Origin: JACMRP01 sp047302465
GTDB taxonomy: Bacteria; Bdellovibrionota; Bdellovibrionia; Bdellovibrionales; Bdellovibrionaceae
Direction of reading: 5' to 3'
NCBI RefSeq assembly: GCF_047302465.1
Contig: NZ_CP178621.1
Span: 1,302,001 to 1,366,000, forward strand
Length of the DNA stretch: 64,000 bases
The notes below the pieces were generated by a model that saw only the letters and a list, made by a program, of their open reading frames with translations, did not search any database and was not told where the DNA came from. A program made the position numbers and the translations under genes. Within the stretch, counting starts at the first letter, position 1; every line of letters begins with the position of its first letter. Positions 43,976-52,271 of the stretch are shown in pieces.

Positions 43976-45394
43976 TTAAGGTGTTTTCACCGCCTGCTCG
44001 AGGTGTTTGTAGAATTCTGTCACCATTTCGCCTTTACCGTTGAAATCCTCGACGTTTTCAGTGGCTTTTTGATATTCCTCTTTGCTGAGAACTTTTTCAA
44101 GACTCGGTAGGAATTCTTCCGGATCTACGAGGAACTTTTCACTCTTACGCTCCAAGTAGTAAACGACCTCATCTGGAAAGACCAAAAGGGGAAGTAAAAC
44201 TTCTTTTTCGTCTACGTAGTCCGCGGATGCAGGACCATTCGTGATAGCTCTTGCGGGATTTACCCGTACTACCATGAGGGCGCCGCCGATGCGCCCTTTG
44301 TCAGTATTGAATGGAGCTGCAAAACTTGCTGCGACTCTGAACTTCGGTGTAAAGCTTAGGAAAGCTGAGCCTCTCGGTTCTGCAGCGTGAGCTGTCATCT
44401 GATTGCTGAGTAAGGATGCTTGTAAATTCTTAGACTCGGGCTCAAGTCCTCCATTCACCAGACGGCGTGTAGCATAAGATCGCAAGCGGCGATTGTAACT
44501 CCCTTGATTGCGAGTGAGCAAAGTCGACATAAACCCTGGGGTCCCGTTGGCAGCTCTGAAAGGCACGTCAGTGTCGTAACTTACACCACGGTACAGAAGT
44601 ACGGTGTTAGCTGGACTTGGCTTTTGCTCCATAGCGCTCAACCAAGACTTCCACAACATTGCTTCAAAAGGGTCCATCACGGGCCAAGGCAAGTAAGCCT
44701 CAATCAGTTTGCGAGCGCCAGTGCGGTCACTGTTGCGAACATAGTCGTCGAGTTTCACTTGAGCTTTATCGAGAGCATCCAAAGTACCAGTTTGCTTTTT
44801 CCATGCCTCCCAAGATTTTGCGCGTTCACTAAGATCTTTTTGGCTAAGTGTTTCGTACTTTGTAGTTTCTGACTCAAAGTATTTCTCAATAGGAGCCCGG
44901 AATGCCTCCACTTGTTCAGCCGTCAGTGCTCGGTGCGCAAGAGCCATTTTCACCAATAATTTGAAATCGACAATGTATCCGCCCTTAAGCATTGAATGCA
45001 AAATCGCCCAACGGCCAACCGAACTTTTACGGGTAGCATTGTAGAGACTTTCAATGAGGGCTGGTCCGTTTTCTGGTGCGTCGATACGCTCTCTAAGCCA
45101 CTCCAAGAAAACCAAGTCACGAGTTGTTTCAATTTCATTCGTAAGAGAGTCTTTGGAGTAGCTATAGGTAACGACAGCCTTCCCATTGGTAAATTGAACT
45201 TGAAGACGGTCCCACAGTTCTGGGCCTACTTGTGAAACTTCTTTTGCCTGATACACAAGGAGTTTCTCGTCCGATTTGAGTCGGTCTATCTTAACCAAGG
45301 TCTCCATCGGCCACTTTGCAGTGTCGGCGACGGCTTGTCCCGCGAAGAGAGAGAAGATAAAAATCAACTGTATAAAATAAATAAGTTTCTTCAT
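43976..45394 (-). CDS. secreted ADP-ribosyltransferase-like protein, paralogue A
   Basis: 472 residues with signal peptide (cleavage near AVA-DT) and AGGAG before the ATG. Residues about 40-260 are a mostly helical domain of unknown kind. The C-terminal part matches the R-S-E class ART pattern: Arg269 in LLYRG, Ser347 in SAFLSFTPKFRVAASFA, strand GALMVVRVNPARAI, and E396-K-E398 in DEKEVLLPL. Such folds transfer ADP-ribose from NAD+ to a protein target. Eight bases downstream of paralogue B. No immunity gene seen. The domain call rests on motifs, not alignment. Confidence 0.7.
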   Translation of the reverse strand: MKKLIYFIQLIFIFSLFAGQAVADTAKWPMETLVKIDRLKSDEKLLVYQAKEVSQVGPELWDRLQVQFTNGKAVVTYSYSKDSLTNEIETTRDLVFLEWLRERIDAPENGPALIESLYNATRKSSVGRWAILHSMLKGGYIVDFKLLVKMALAHRALTAEQVEAFRAPIEKYFESETTKYETLSQKDLSERAKSWEAWKKQTGTLDALDKAQVKLDDYVRNSDRTGARKLIEAYLPWPVMDPFEAMLWKSWLSAMEQKPSPANTVLLYRGVSYDTDVPFRAANGTPGFMSTLLTRNQGSYNRRLRSYATRRLVNGGLEPESKNLQASLLSNQMTAHAAEPRGSAFLSFTPKFRVAASFAAPFNTDKGRIGGALMVVRVNPARAITNGPASADYVDEKEVLLPLLVFPDEVVYYLERKSEKFLVDPEEFLPSLEKVLSKEEYQKATENVEDFNGKGEMVTEFYKHLEQAVKTP

Positions 45395-45402
45395 GAAAAC
45401 TC

Positions 45403-46881
45403 CTATTTTGTAAACACACCTGAGCAGAGCGGAGCGTTTAGCTTCGCTTGCTCAATACTTTTAAAGAAATCGATAACCATGACTTTTTTGTTATTGTAAG
45501 AATTTTCTGCAGCAACGGCGGCTTTATGTTCTGCAGGTGTAAGAACTTTCTTCAAAGATTCCAAAAGATATTCACTTGTAAAATCAAGATTATGTTTTGC
45601 CTCTTCGTAATAGATAATGTCCTCAGGGAAAAGTAAAAGCGGGAGCAAGTGCTCTTGTTCGCCCACGTATCCCGATGAGGCCGGACCATTTGAAATGGCA
45701 CGTGATGGATGAAGGCGAACCGCCATAAAAGCACCATTAGCGCGTTTTTTAAATATGTTAAACCTGCCCGCAAAATCCAAAGTCGGTTGTACGGACGAAG
45801 TAAGACTTAAAAATGCAGATCCAATAGGGTCTTCGGCGTGCGCTTCGAACTGTTTTGAAATCAAAGCAATTTGCGGAATTTTCTTCTCGGTGTCATGAGC
45901 AAGGCCACCGTTTGAGACCCGGCGATTTGCATAGGAACGCAAGCGTCGGTTATAGTTACCTTGATTTTTAGTAAGCATAGGGGACATGAAGCCGGGCCTA
46001 TTGTCTTTCCCATAAAATCTATTGTCTGTGTCGTAATCAACACCACGGAATAAAACGATGCTTTCTTTTGCGGTTGGTTTTTTCTCGAGAGCTTCTAACC
46101 AAGACTTCCACATGCGAGTTTCAAAAGGCTCCATCACCGGCCACGGAAGATAAGCTTCAATCAGTTTGCGAGCTCCTGCGCGGTCGTTGTTGCGAACATA
46201 GTCGTCGAGTTTCATTTGGGCTTTATCAAGAGCATCGAGAGTGCCTGTTTGTTTTTTCCAAGTCTCCCAATTTTTTTCACGTTGGCGAAGTTCCTTGGTT
46301 TGCAAAGTCAGGTATCTTTCTGATTCCTTTGCAATCTCAGTCATAATCTGAGTTTTTAAAGTTTCAAATTCAGCGTCTGGGAAGTTGTCGTATTTTGGAA
46401 TGAACTCAAAAAAGCCGATGAGGTTTCTTTCAATGATGGCAAGGCCCGAGCCATTGGCAAAGGCGTTTTCCATCATGCCATATAGGAGTCCCCAGCGAGC
46501 AGGGGTGCTATTGTGAGTGGCGTTGTATAAAAGTTCGATTCTCTGTGGGATCTCTGAGACGGAGTAGGTCGAGTTACGGAACCAAGTTAAGAAAACCAAG
46601 TCGCGGAAAATCTCGCGGTCTTTTTTCAAGGAGTCTTTCGAGTAAAGATAAGAAACGACGGCTTCGCCATTTAAGTATTCAACTTGAATGCGATCCCAAA
46701 TTTCAGAGCCTACGGACTCTACTTCGCGAGTTTCATAGTGAGCAGGGCCAACGTCATCAAAAGAGGCCTCGGCTTTGCGTACCAAATCCTTGATTGGTAA
46801 AGCGTTGGGAGCAGCAAATGCAGAACTCGCTATCAGTAGCAAAAAGAAGATTAATTTTGCGTAGTAGACAAGTCGTTGCAC
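45403..46881 (-). CDS. secreted ADP-ribosyltransferase-like protein, paralogue B
   Basis: 492 residues from GTG with AGGAG seven bases before. Signal peptide ends near AFA-AP. Same layout as paralogue A: helical N-terminal part, then Arg279 in VLFRG, Ser359 in SAFLSLTSS, strand GAFMAVRLHPSRAI and E408-Q-E410 in GEQEHLLPLL. The block around residues 205-262 (WKKQTGTLDALDKAQ, YLPWPVM) is nearly the same in both, while N-termini and C-terminal tails differ. One terminal Cys. First gene of the pair. Confidence 0.7.
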   Translation of the reverse strand: MQRLVYYAKLIFFLLLIASSAFAAPNALPIKDLVRKAEASFDDVGPAHYETREVESVGSEIWDRIQVEYLNGEAVVSYLYSKDSLKKDREIFRDLVFLTWFRNSTYSVSEIPQRIELLYNATHNSTPARWGLLYGMMENAFANGSGLAIIERNLIGFFEFIPKYDNFPDAEFETLKTQIMTEIAKESERYLTLQTKELRQREKNWETWKKQTGTLDALDKAQMKLDDYVRNNDRAGARKLIEAYLPWPVMEPFETRMWKSWLEALEKKPTAKESIVLFRGVDYDTDNRFYGKDNRPGFMSPMLTKNQGNYNRRLRSYANRRVSNGGLAHDTEKKIPQIALISKQFEAHAEDPIGSAFLSLTSSVQPTLDFAGRFNIFKKRANGAFMAVRLHPSRAISNGPASSGYVGEQEHLLPLLLFPEDIIYYEEAKHNLDFTSEYLLESLKKVLTPAEHKAAVAAENSYNNKKVMVIDFFKSIEQAKLNAPLCSGVFTK

Positions 46882-47036
46882 GGGCTCTCCTGGAAGGCGT
46901 AATGCCTCAGAAGATATATGTGCAAGTCACGGACCTACTCGGGCCACGGGATAAGAACTTGAATTTGATAGGGATTCTCAGAGTGAGACAGCACCCGGAA
47001 ACCAAAAACGGCATCCGGGTGTTGGGGGTATCGACA

Positions 47037-47600
47037 CTAAAGAGTCCAAGCCTTTTTAAGACTTGTAAGGCCCTTTGCAGTTGCTGCAAGACGAGCCAAA
47101 TCATGAACCTTGTCAGCAGACACATCGTGGCTGCGCACTGCTTTTTCGTGGCTTGCTACGCAAACCGGGCAGGCATTCACGATAGAAACAGACAAAGACA
47201 TCATCTCGAAATCTTTTTTACCACTGACTGGTTTTCCGAGCGAATTCATGCGAAGACCCGCGCGTGCGTAGTCTTGCGCTACAAGCTCAGGAGACAAGAA
47301 CGAACGGAATTTGTAATACACGTTGTTCATACCCATGATGCCGGCGATCTCTGCTGCTTCTTGTACAACTTCAGGCGCCGTGCCCAAGTCTGTAAGAACA
47401 GATTTCGCAAGTGCAACCATCTCTTTGTTTTCAAGCGCAACTGCGATTGAAAGCAAGTTTGTGAAGCGCTCTTGAGGTTCAAGAGGAGAGTCTTCCAAAA
47501 CTTTTTTGAAGTTCAAAGAAAGGTCTCTGTAAATAGTGGTGGTAGCACCAGGGAATTCTTTTTCAAGGAAAGCATCTACTTTTTCTGCGATGTTACTCAT
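47037..47600 (-). CDS. ahpD: alkyl hydroperoxide reductase AhpD-type protein
   Basis: 187 residues. The CxxC-x3-H motif of the carboxymuconolactone decarboxylase/AhpD fold is C144-PV-C147-ASH151, followed by helix EKAVR. AhpD passes electrons from lipoamide to AhpC and has weak peroxidase activity itself. Third in line after the Fur-like regulator and ahpC. A strong hairpin with a U-rich run sits just upstream of its RBS. Confidence 0.9.
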   Translation of the reverse strand: MSNIAEKVDAFLEKEFPGATTTIYRDLSLNFKKVLEDSPLEPQERFTNLLSIAVALENKEMVALAKSVLTDLGTAPEVVQEAAEIAGIMGMNNVYYKFRSFLSPELVAQDYARAGLRMNSLGKPVSGKKDFEMMSLSVSIVNACPVCVASHEKAVRSHDVSADKVHDLARLAATAKGLTSLKKAWTL

Positions 47601-47622
47601 AGTTAACTCCTTTAAAACAAAA

Positions 47623-47658
47623 GCCCTAAGGTCTGCTGCGAACAGCGGGCCTTAGAGC
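47623..47658 (-). promoter_or_regulatory. long hairpin directly before ahpD, attenuator-like
   Basis: On the - strand a 16-base arm, TTCG loop and 16-base arm pair with one wobble and two C-A mismatches; TTTTGTTTT follows, then AAAGGAG of ahpD. The arrangement resembles an intrinsic terminator inside an operon, so ahpD would need readthrough or processing. Confidence 0.55.
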
Positions 47659-47672
47659 TTAAAAATTATTTT

Positions 47673-47698
47673 ATAGAGGCTTCTTTCGAAACCTCTAT
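47673..47698. terminator. small hairpin in the ahpC-ahpD gap
   Basis: ATAGAGG / CCTCTAT with a 12-base loop and AT-rich flanks on both sides; may contribute to partial termination after ahpC. Confidence 0.4.
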
Positions 47699-47736
47699 TT
47701 TTGGATTAGTCCGGCTATGGGCCGCTGGCCCGTCGC

Positions 47737-47752
47737 CTCCTCGGCGTGCGCC
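47737..47752. repeat. CCTCGGCRTGYGCCGA motif, copy 1
   Basis: CCTCGGCGTGCGCCGA just after the ahpC stop. It can form TCGGC(G)/(C)GCCGA and is enclosed by a weaker TTAGTC / GACTAA pair. The same 16 bases with a paired change occur at 59316-59331. Confidence 0.5.
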
Positions 47753-47757
47753 GAAGA

Positions 47758-48291
47758 CTAACCCAAAGTTTTTTGGCCTTTTTCCCAGTTGCATGGGCAA
47801 AGTTCGTCAGTTTGAAGAGCGTCCAAAGTACGAACTACTTCTTTTACGTTACGACCTACAGACAAATCGTTTACTGATACCCAACGGATGATACCTTCTG
47901 GGTCAACGATGTAAGTTGCACGAAGAGGAGCGCCGTTAGCTTTAGAAGCGATACCCAAAGTTTGAGTCAAAGACTTGTTGTAGTCAGCGATCATTGGGAA
48001 GTGCAAATCTTTAAGATCAGCGTGGTTTTCTCTCCAAGCCAAGTGAGTGAAGTGAGAGTCAGCGCTCAAACCGAACAATTTAGCTTCGCGGTTTGCGAAA
48101 TCTTTGTGAGCTTTGTTGAACTCAGCGATTTCAGTTGGGCACACGAATGTGAAATCCAATGGCCAGAAGAACATAACAGCCCAAGAGCCTTTGAAGTTTG
48201 AGTTGCTGATTTGAGCAAACTCTTTACCTTTTTCGCGAGAAACGCAGGCTTCCAATTTAAACTCTGGGAACTTTTCGCCAATACCTAACAT
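47758..48291 (-). CDS. ahpC: alkyl hydroperoxide reductase AhpC (peroxiredoxin)
   Basis: 177 residues. Peroxidatic Cys51 in FTFVCPTEI, the conserved Arg in RATYIVDPEG, and C165/C167 in TDELCPCNW. The double-Cys tail is the Mycobacterium type of AhpC, which is reduced through AhpD rather than AhpF; ahpD is indeed next door. Removes H2O2, organic peroxides and peroxynitrite in the cytoplasm. Follows the regulator gene by 36 bases. Confidence 0.95.
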   Translation of the reverse strand: MLGIGEKFPEFKLEACVSREKGKEFAQISNSNFKGSWAVMFFWPLDFTFVCPTEIAEFNKAHKDFANREAKLFGLSADSHFTHLAWRENHADLKDLHFPMIADYNKSLTQTLGIASKANGAPLRATYIVDPEGIIRWVSVNDLSVGRNVKEVVRTLDALQTDELCPCNWEKGQKTLG

Positions 48292-48327
48292 GACATACTC
48301 CTTTAACAGTGTGTTGTAGTTAATTTT

Positions 48328-48750
48328 TTAGTTGGCCTTGATTTGGCCTTTTAAAACAATTTCCATCGAATTCACGACGAACTTGGGAGGCACAGCCATC
48401 TCAATAGAAACATCTTTAGTTTCGATATCGTAAAGACTTCCGGATGCCTCATCAAGAAAATGATAGTGATCATGGGTGTTATTATCGTAGATCACTTTTT
48501 CAGAGTGGGGGAATTTGAAAATTCTGAGCATTCCAGCATCCACCAAAGTGTTCAGTGTGTTGTACACAGTGGCTTGACTGATCTTCTCAAGATTCTTTTC
48601 CGCCCATTCCTTCACTTGCTCAGCCGTCGGATGATCAGCCTCGCACAAAACGTATTTGCAGATGGCGATTCGTTGCAAAGTGGGCTGCACACCAGCCGCA
48701 ATCAGCTTTGTCTGAATCTCCTCTGTACTTAAACACTCTTTGTGTTTCAT
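48328..48750 (-). CDS. Fur-family regulator, PerR-like
   Basis: 140 residues from ATG 48750 with GGGGAG before it. Winged HTH: TLQRIAICKYVLCEADHPTAEQV and ISQATVYNTLNTLVDAGMLRIF. Regulatory metal ligands are likely in the HDHYHF motif. No CxxC pairs for a structural zinc site are present, which is a departure from B. subtilis PerR. Two PerR-type palindromes lie 30-90 bases upstream and the next genes are ahpC and ahpD, so peroxide-responsive repression is the natural reading. Confidence 0.9.
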   Translation of the reverse strand: MKHKECLSTEEIQTKLIAAGVQPTLQRIAICKYVLCEADHPTAEQVKEWAEKNLEKISQATVYNTLNTLVDAGMLRIFKFPHSEKVIYDNNTHDHYHFLDEASGSLYDIETKDVSIEMAVPPKFVVNSMEIVLKGQIKAN

Positions 48751-48780
48751 GAAGGAACTCCCCATATCGTGAATTCGCGA

Positions 48781-48797
48781 TTTAGAATAATTCTAAA
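48781..48797. promoter_or_regulatory. PerR/Fur-type operator, proximal copy
   Basis: TTTAGAATAATTCTAAA, a perfect 8-1-8 palindrome of the 7-1-7 PerR/Fur box type, 31 bases upstream of the regulator's ATG. Confidence 0.85.
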
Positions 48798-48819
48798 CCT
48801 GTCATATCGCAAGCTCTAA

Positions 48820-48836
48820 TTTAGAATGATTCTAAA
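48820..48836. promoter_or_regulatory. PerR/Fur-type operator, distal copy
   Basis: TTTAGAATGATTCTAAA; same as the proximal site apart from the centre base. Centre-to-centre distance is 39 bases. Presumed to control the perR-ahpC-ahpD transcript. Confidence 0.85.
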
Positions 48837-48857
48837 CTAAGCGTTAAGTCATTGAAA

Positions 48858-49979
48858 TTAGCGGATTTTAAAGGATACAGAATTGAGAACCTTATTGCTT
48901 CCGTCTCGGATCTGAAGACTCATCTTGCGACCTTGCCAGTCGATTTGGGCATAGCCGAAGCTCTCAACTGCGGCCCCTTGGCCCTCAAAAGAAGCGTCAT
49001 CTTCGGCGGCAGCCGCTGGTTCGTTAATCGGGCTGGCAGTGACTTCAAAGAGCATTCCCCAGTCTTTCACACCGGTTTTTGAAATTGAAGACTGACGGCG
49101 ATCACCGCTTGCTACAAATAAATTGTTAGCGCCCGTTTTTTTGAGCAAATCAAAAAAGCGCTGACGTTCTTTCGGATAACTTCCCCATTTGTCTGTGCCG
49201 TGTTCAGCAGGGATTAACGGAAAGCTTGTCACGATGATACGAACTTGAGCTTGGCGTTTAAGCTGAGCTTCAAACCAATCCCATTGCATGTCTCCGAGGA
49301 TCGTGGCCTTCGGATCATCTGGAGCTGTTTTGAAAGAACGAGTGTCGAGCATGATGATCTGCACTTGTTTCTTTTTTGGTCCGATGATTTTTGAGTGGTA
49401 AATTCCTTTTTGGCCAAAAGAAGTCGAGTTACCAACGTACGTCCAATACTTCACGAAGTCTTTTGCGTTGTAATCTTGGTCATCCCAAGTCGCCATGAAC
49501 GGAACTTTTTCGCGGAAGGCGCGGTATTCAGGAATCAAATCCATCTTTGCGTAAGCGGCTTTCAAAGATTTTGCGTCTTTACCAGGTTTAACAGAGTCGC
49601 CCATGAATAGGAAAAGATCTGGATTGTTCGCAGCAATGCCATTCCAAAGTGGTTGAGGCAAATCTTGGTTTGCACCCGAGCCAAACGCAATCGTACGAAT
49701 AGTAGCGCCAAAGTCGATTCCACGTGGATGAAGACTTGTATCCGGTTTATCAAGAGACTCTGGTTTTACAGTCGGTTTCGGAGCTGGGGCTTTGGCAACT
49801 TCGGCACTTTTGCCATTTTCAGTTTTGGCAGGTGCTGCGGGTGTCGCAGCAGGTGGTGTTGCCGTTCCATTACCAGGAGTTACGGCTGGAGTTGCTGGCT
49901 CAGAGGAAGGAGTGCCTTTCAGGTGGGCACAAGAAGTCATCAATAAAAGCGAAGCCAGAACCATTGCTGAAAATTTCAT
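48858..49979 (-). CDS. PhoD-like metallophosphatase-type lipoprotein
   Basis: 373 residues; the second of two adjacent ATGs fits AAAGGA better. Lipobox LLMTSC, then a Pro/Ala/Thr-rich linker of about 60 residues. The catalytic-like part shows IAFGSGANQD, LFLFMGDSV, FMATWDDQDY, IMLDTRSF, MQWDWFEAQL and VASGDRRQSS, following the PhoD order. The last motif reads GDRRQ where PhoD has GDxH, so a metal-ligand His appears to be missing and activity is in doubt. Anchored in the envelope. Confidence 0.82.
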   Translation of the reverse strand: MKFSAMVLASLLLMTSCAHLKGTPSSEPATPAVTPGNGTATPPAATPAAPAKTENGKSAEVAKAPAPKPTVKPESLDKPDTSLHPRGIDFGATIRTIAFGSGANQDLPQPLWNGIAANNPDLFLFMGDSVKPGKDAKSLKAAYAKMDLIPEYRAFREKVPFMATWDDQDYNAKDFVKYWTYVGNSTSFGQKGIYHSKIIGPKKKQVQIIMLDTRSFKTAPDDPKATILGDMQWDWFEAQLKRQAQVRIIVTSFPLIPAEHGTDKWGSYPKERQRFFDLLKKTGANNLFVASGDRRQSSISKTGVKDWGMLFEVTASPINEPAAAAEDDASFEGQGAAVESFGYAQIDWQGRKMSLQIRDGSNKVLNSVSFKIR

Positions 49980-50060
49980 CATCCATCCTTTGATTGATTA
50001 AACCAATATTCAATCGAAAGGATGGGGATGAGTCAAAAACTAAACCTTGAGCGTTGCGGC

Positions 50061-50384
50061 TTACCAGCCAGAATAGCAATAATTTTTAGCAATGCTTGAA
50101 TCCACATCGCTCACCATGATCAGGCAGCTTTGGTAACTTTGATGAAGTTGTACTTGAACATGAGGAATCACAGTGCCGTCACGAAGGATAATACGAGAAG
50201 GTTGAGCCTCGATATCCAAGATGTTCGGGTTGTTGCAAAGCTCTTCGTAAGTCATTTTGTATTCGGTAGCGACGACTTTGATAGCTTTGACGAAACGCTC
50301 TTTATGTTCCCATTTCGTGCATAAATTTGCAGCAAAAGAACTAGTTGAAGCCAATAGCGCGATAGCAGCTACGAAATATTTCAT
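50061..50384 (-). CDS. small secreted protein of unknown function
   Basis: 107 residues from ATG 50384, which has AAGGAG upstream and opens a signal peptide (MKYFVAAIALLA, cleavage near SFA-AN). The frame up to 50537 is not used. Four Cys in the mature part (NLCTKW, ELCNNP, QSCLIM, NYCYSGW) suggest two disulfides. No family recognised. Confidence 0.68.
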   Translation of the reverse strand: MKYFVAAIALLASTSSFAANLCTKWEHKERFVKAIKVVATEYKMTYEELCNNPNILDIEAQPSRIILRDGTVIPHVQVQLHQSYQSCLIMVSDVDSSIAKNYCYSGW

Positions 50385-50564
50385 GAAGAACTCCTTGTTG
50401 TGAAGAAGGAGCAAAGTAGAGAGGAAATCGCACAAGGTAAAGATTTTCGCTCGATCACACGCAAATCGAAAATCAAATGAGTGTGGGGTCGTCTTGTCCT
50501 GGAATACATATTGCTGAAGGGAAAGGTTTAGGGCCAAAGTACCACTATCAAAAGGAGTTTTAAC

Positions 50565-51059
50565 ATGAAATTTTTTGTGCTTTCCATGCTTGCGTTGACA
50601 ATGACCTCAGTCGTTTTCGCCAGTGATTCATTTGAAATTGTGAAGGGCGGAACTACGTATAGCTGCGTTGCCAAAGAAGCACCTATCAGCGGTGATGTAC
50701 GTCAGCTTTGCAGATTCGCTCAGACTGGAAACGGACAGACGATCTATTATCCGAATGGCAGAGTCTTTACTCATAGCGCAGGGAATACGGGAGCCACTTG
50801 GTACTATGATAATGGAAATGTGATGACGCATGGGGCGGGGAGCAGAGGCTCAACGTGGTATTATAACAACGGCAAAGTTCTCACCCACTCTGCGGGCAGT
50901 GTTGGTGCGACTTGGTACTATAGTAACGGAAGAGTCATTAGCCACTCGATGGGGAGTGCTGGCGCCACGATTTATTACGAAAGCGGTGAGGTTATGACTC
51001 ACAGTGGGCCTGCGATGAACGAAGATGAGCTTTTGTATCCTTGTGACTACATTAAATAG
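50565..51059 (+). CDS. secreted protein with five 19-residue YY-NG repeats
   Basis: 164 residues, AAGGAG before ATG, signal peptide to about residue 19 (FAS-D). Residues 59-147 are repeats of exactly 19 residues starting at 59, 78, 97, 116 and 135, with consensus T-W-Y-Y-x-N-G-x-V-x-T-H-S-x-G-S-x-G-A. The pattern is akin to MORN or YwqK-type hairpin repeats. Cys34 and Cys49 precede and Cys160 follows the repeat region. Binding or structural role is guessed; no enzyme motif. Confidence 0.78.
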   Translation: MKFFVLSMLALTMTSVVFASDSFEIVKGGTTYSCVAKEAPISGDVRQLCRFAQTGNGQTIYYPNGRVFTHSAGNTGATWYYDNGNVMTHGAGSRGSTWYYNNGKVLTHSAGSVGATWYYSNGRVISHSMGSAGATIYYESGEVMTHSGPAMNEDELLYPCDYIK

Positions 51060-51062
51060 AAA

Positions 51063-52160
51063 TTAGGGAGTTGTGCGAGGCCAAATTTGAATTCTTTCGT
51101 CGAGGGATTTCATCCACGAATCCACCACGAGAAGTTCTTCATAGGCCTTGCCAAACATTTTGGAATTCTTTGAAGCAAGTCGTTGGTATCTTTCCAAAGT
51201 TTTTTCAGAGCCTTCAGAGATATAGGCGCGCAAAGCCTCAGAACCAAATTTAGTCAGACCGAAATTTTCAACCACTTGCTGACTAAGGGCGATCGTCTGA
51301 GCCAATGTCATGGCTTGGATTTTTGCATTTTCATTCGAGATAACTTCTTGAGCCTTCATCATCGGAATACTTAAGAAGTAGCTGCTGCCGGCAGATTTCA
51401 CCACGATATTAGTAAATGGTGAGCCTTCCGTGTTTGCTAGGAACGGACCATAGATTTTAGAGTATGCCGTTCTAAGAAGACTGCGTGGGTAAGCAAGGTT
51501 ATTAAGTCCCTTACGTTGCGCGATCATGAAAAGTGCGTTGGTTTCTGCAAAGGACTCGGCACGGTGGACGGCCCAAGGATCTGTTTCGGCCTCATACATT
51601 TCAGGCAAATACTTTTGATCCAAGCAATGAGAAAGCTCGTGATAAATCGTAAAAAGCTGAAGCTCTTCAGACGTCATCAGAGTTGCAGCCTTTTGAATGT
51701 CGAAGTTTTTAAAAAGCTGAGGTTGATCATCAGCTCCGATAATCGTTTTAATTTCTTTGATATGATCTGGTTCGACATCCGTTGGCAGAACTAAGCAAAG
51801 ACGCATTTTGTGGTGGATATTATCCACGAAAAACGGCATCGCAGAAGCGCCACGCACAGGCTCTGTCGCATAAGAAATAAGTTCTGTAGCGTCTGCTGGG
51901 TTCATTTTGTAATTAAAGCGAGAATAAATATACATCATCAGCGCTTTGATGAGTTCACGCTCTTGCTCGCCTTGGTTCAGGCTTTTGTCGATCTTCAAGG
52001 ATTTGATATACGCATTCAGGTCGGCTTTATCTAAAACAAGGATAGGGTAATCTTGAGAGCGACCATAGGTCTTATTCAGCTCCGCAATTTCGCTGCTAAT
52101 AGAAAAAGCCGAGGCATTTAACGATAGAAATAGAATAAGAGTGCTTAAGAGAGTTTTCAT
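51063..52160 (-). CDS. secreted protein with zinc-metallopeptidase-like HExxH
   Basis: 365 residues if started at the ATG before KTLLSTL; no RBS decides between four clustered ATGs up to 52184. Signal peptide ends near ASA-FS. A HELSH motif sits in LFTIYHELSHCLDQ and 25-30 residues later HRAESFAETNA offers a Glu ligand, as in gluzincin-like peptidases. The rest is helical. Activity and substrate unknown. Confidence 0.72.
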   Translation of the reverse strand: MKTLLSTLILFLSLNASAFSISSEIAELNKTYGRSQDYPILVLDKADLNAYIKSLKIDKSLNQGEQERELIKALMMYIYSRFNYKMNPADATELISYATEPVRGASAMPFFVDNIHHKMRLCLVLPTDVEPDHIKEIKTIIGADDQPQLFKNFDIQKAATLMTSEELQLFTIYHELSHCLDQKYLPEMYEAETDPWAVHRAESFAETNALFMIAQRKGLNNLAYPRSLLRTAYSKIYGPFLANTEGSPFTNIVVKSAGSSYFLSIPMMKAQEVISNENAKIQAMTLAQTIALSQQVVENFGLTKFGSEALRAYISEGSEKTLERYQRLASKNSKMFGKAYEELLVVDSWMKSLDERIQIWPRTTP

Positions 52161-52271
52161 CATAAGCATAGAGTAGCAATTCAAAGACCACGTCTATGAC
52201 AATAGGGTTTTATTGAGGACAGATAGGTGTCGAAGAAGTGGACGCTAGGGCAGCCTAGGTCATTCTTGGGC

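Noticed and set aside
43976..46881. ART-like tandem pair as an assembly duplication
   Set aside because: Copies are too diverged at both ends to be an artefact.
46794..47450. 218-codon + strand frame opposite ahpD
   Set aside because: Antisense to a well-supported gene; basic, Cys-rich translation without domain logic.
50735..51000. 57-base direct repeats that might be taken for a CRISPR-like array
   Set aside because: They are in-frame protein repeats with no conserved repeat/spacer alternation.
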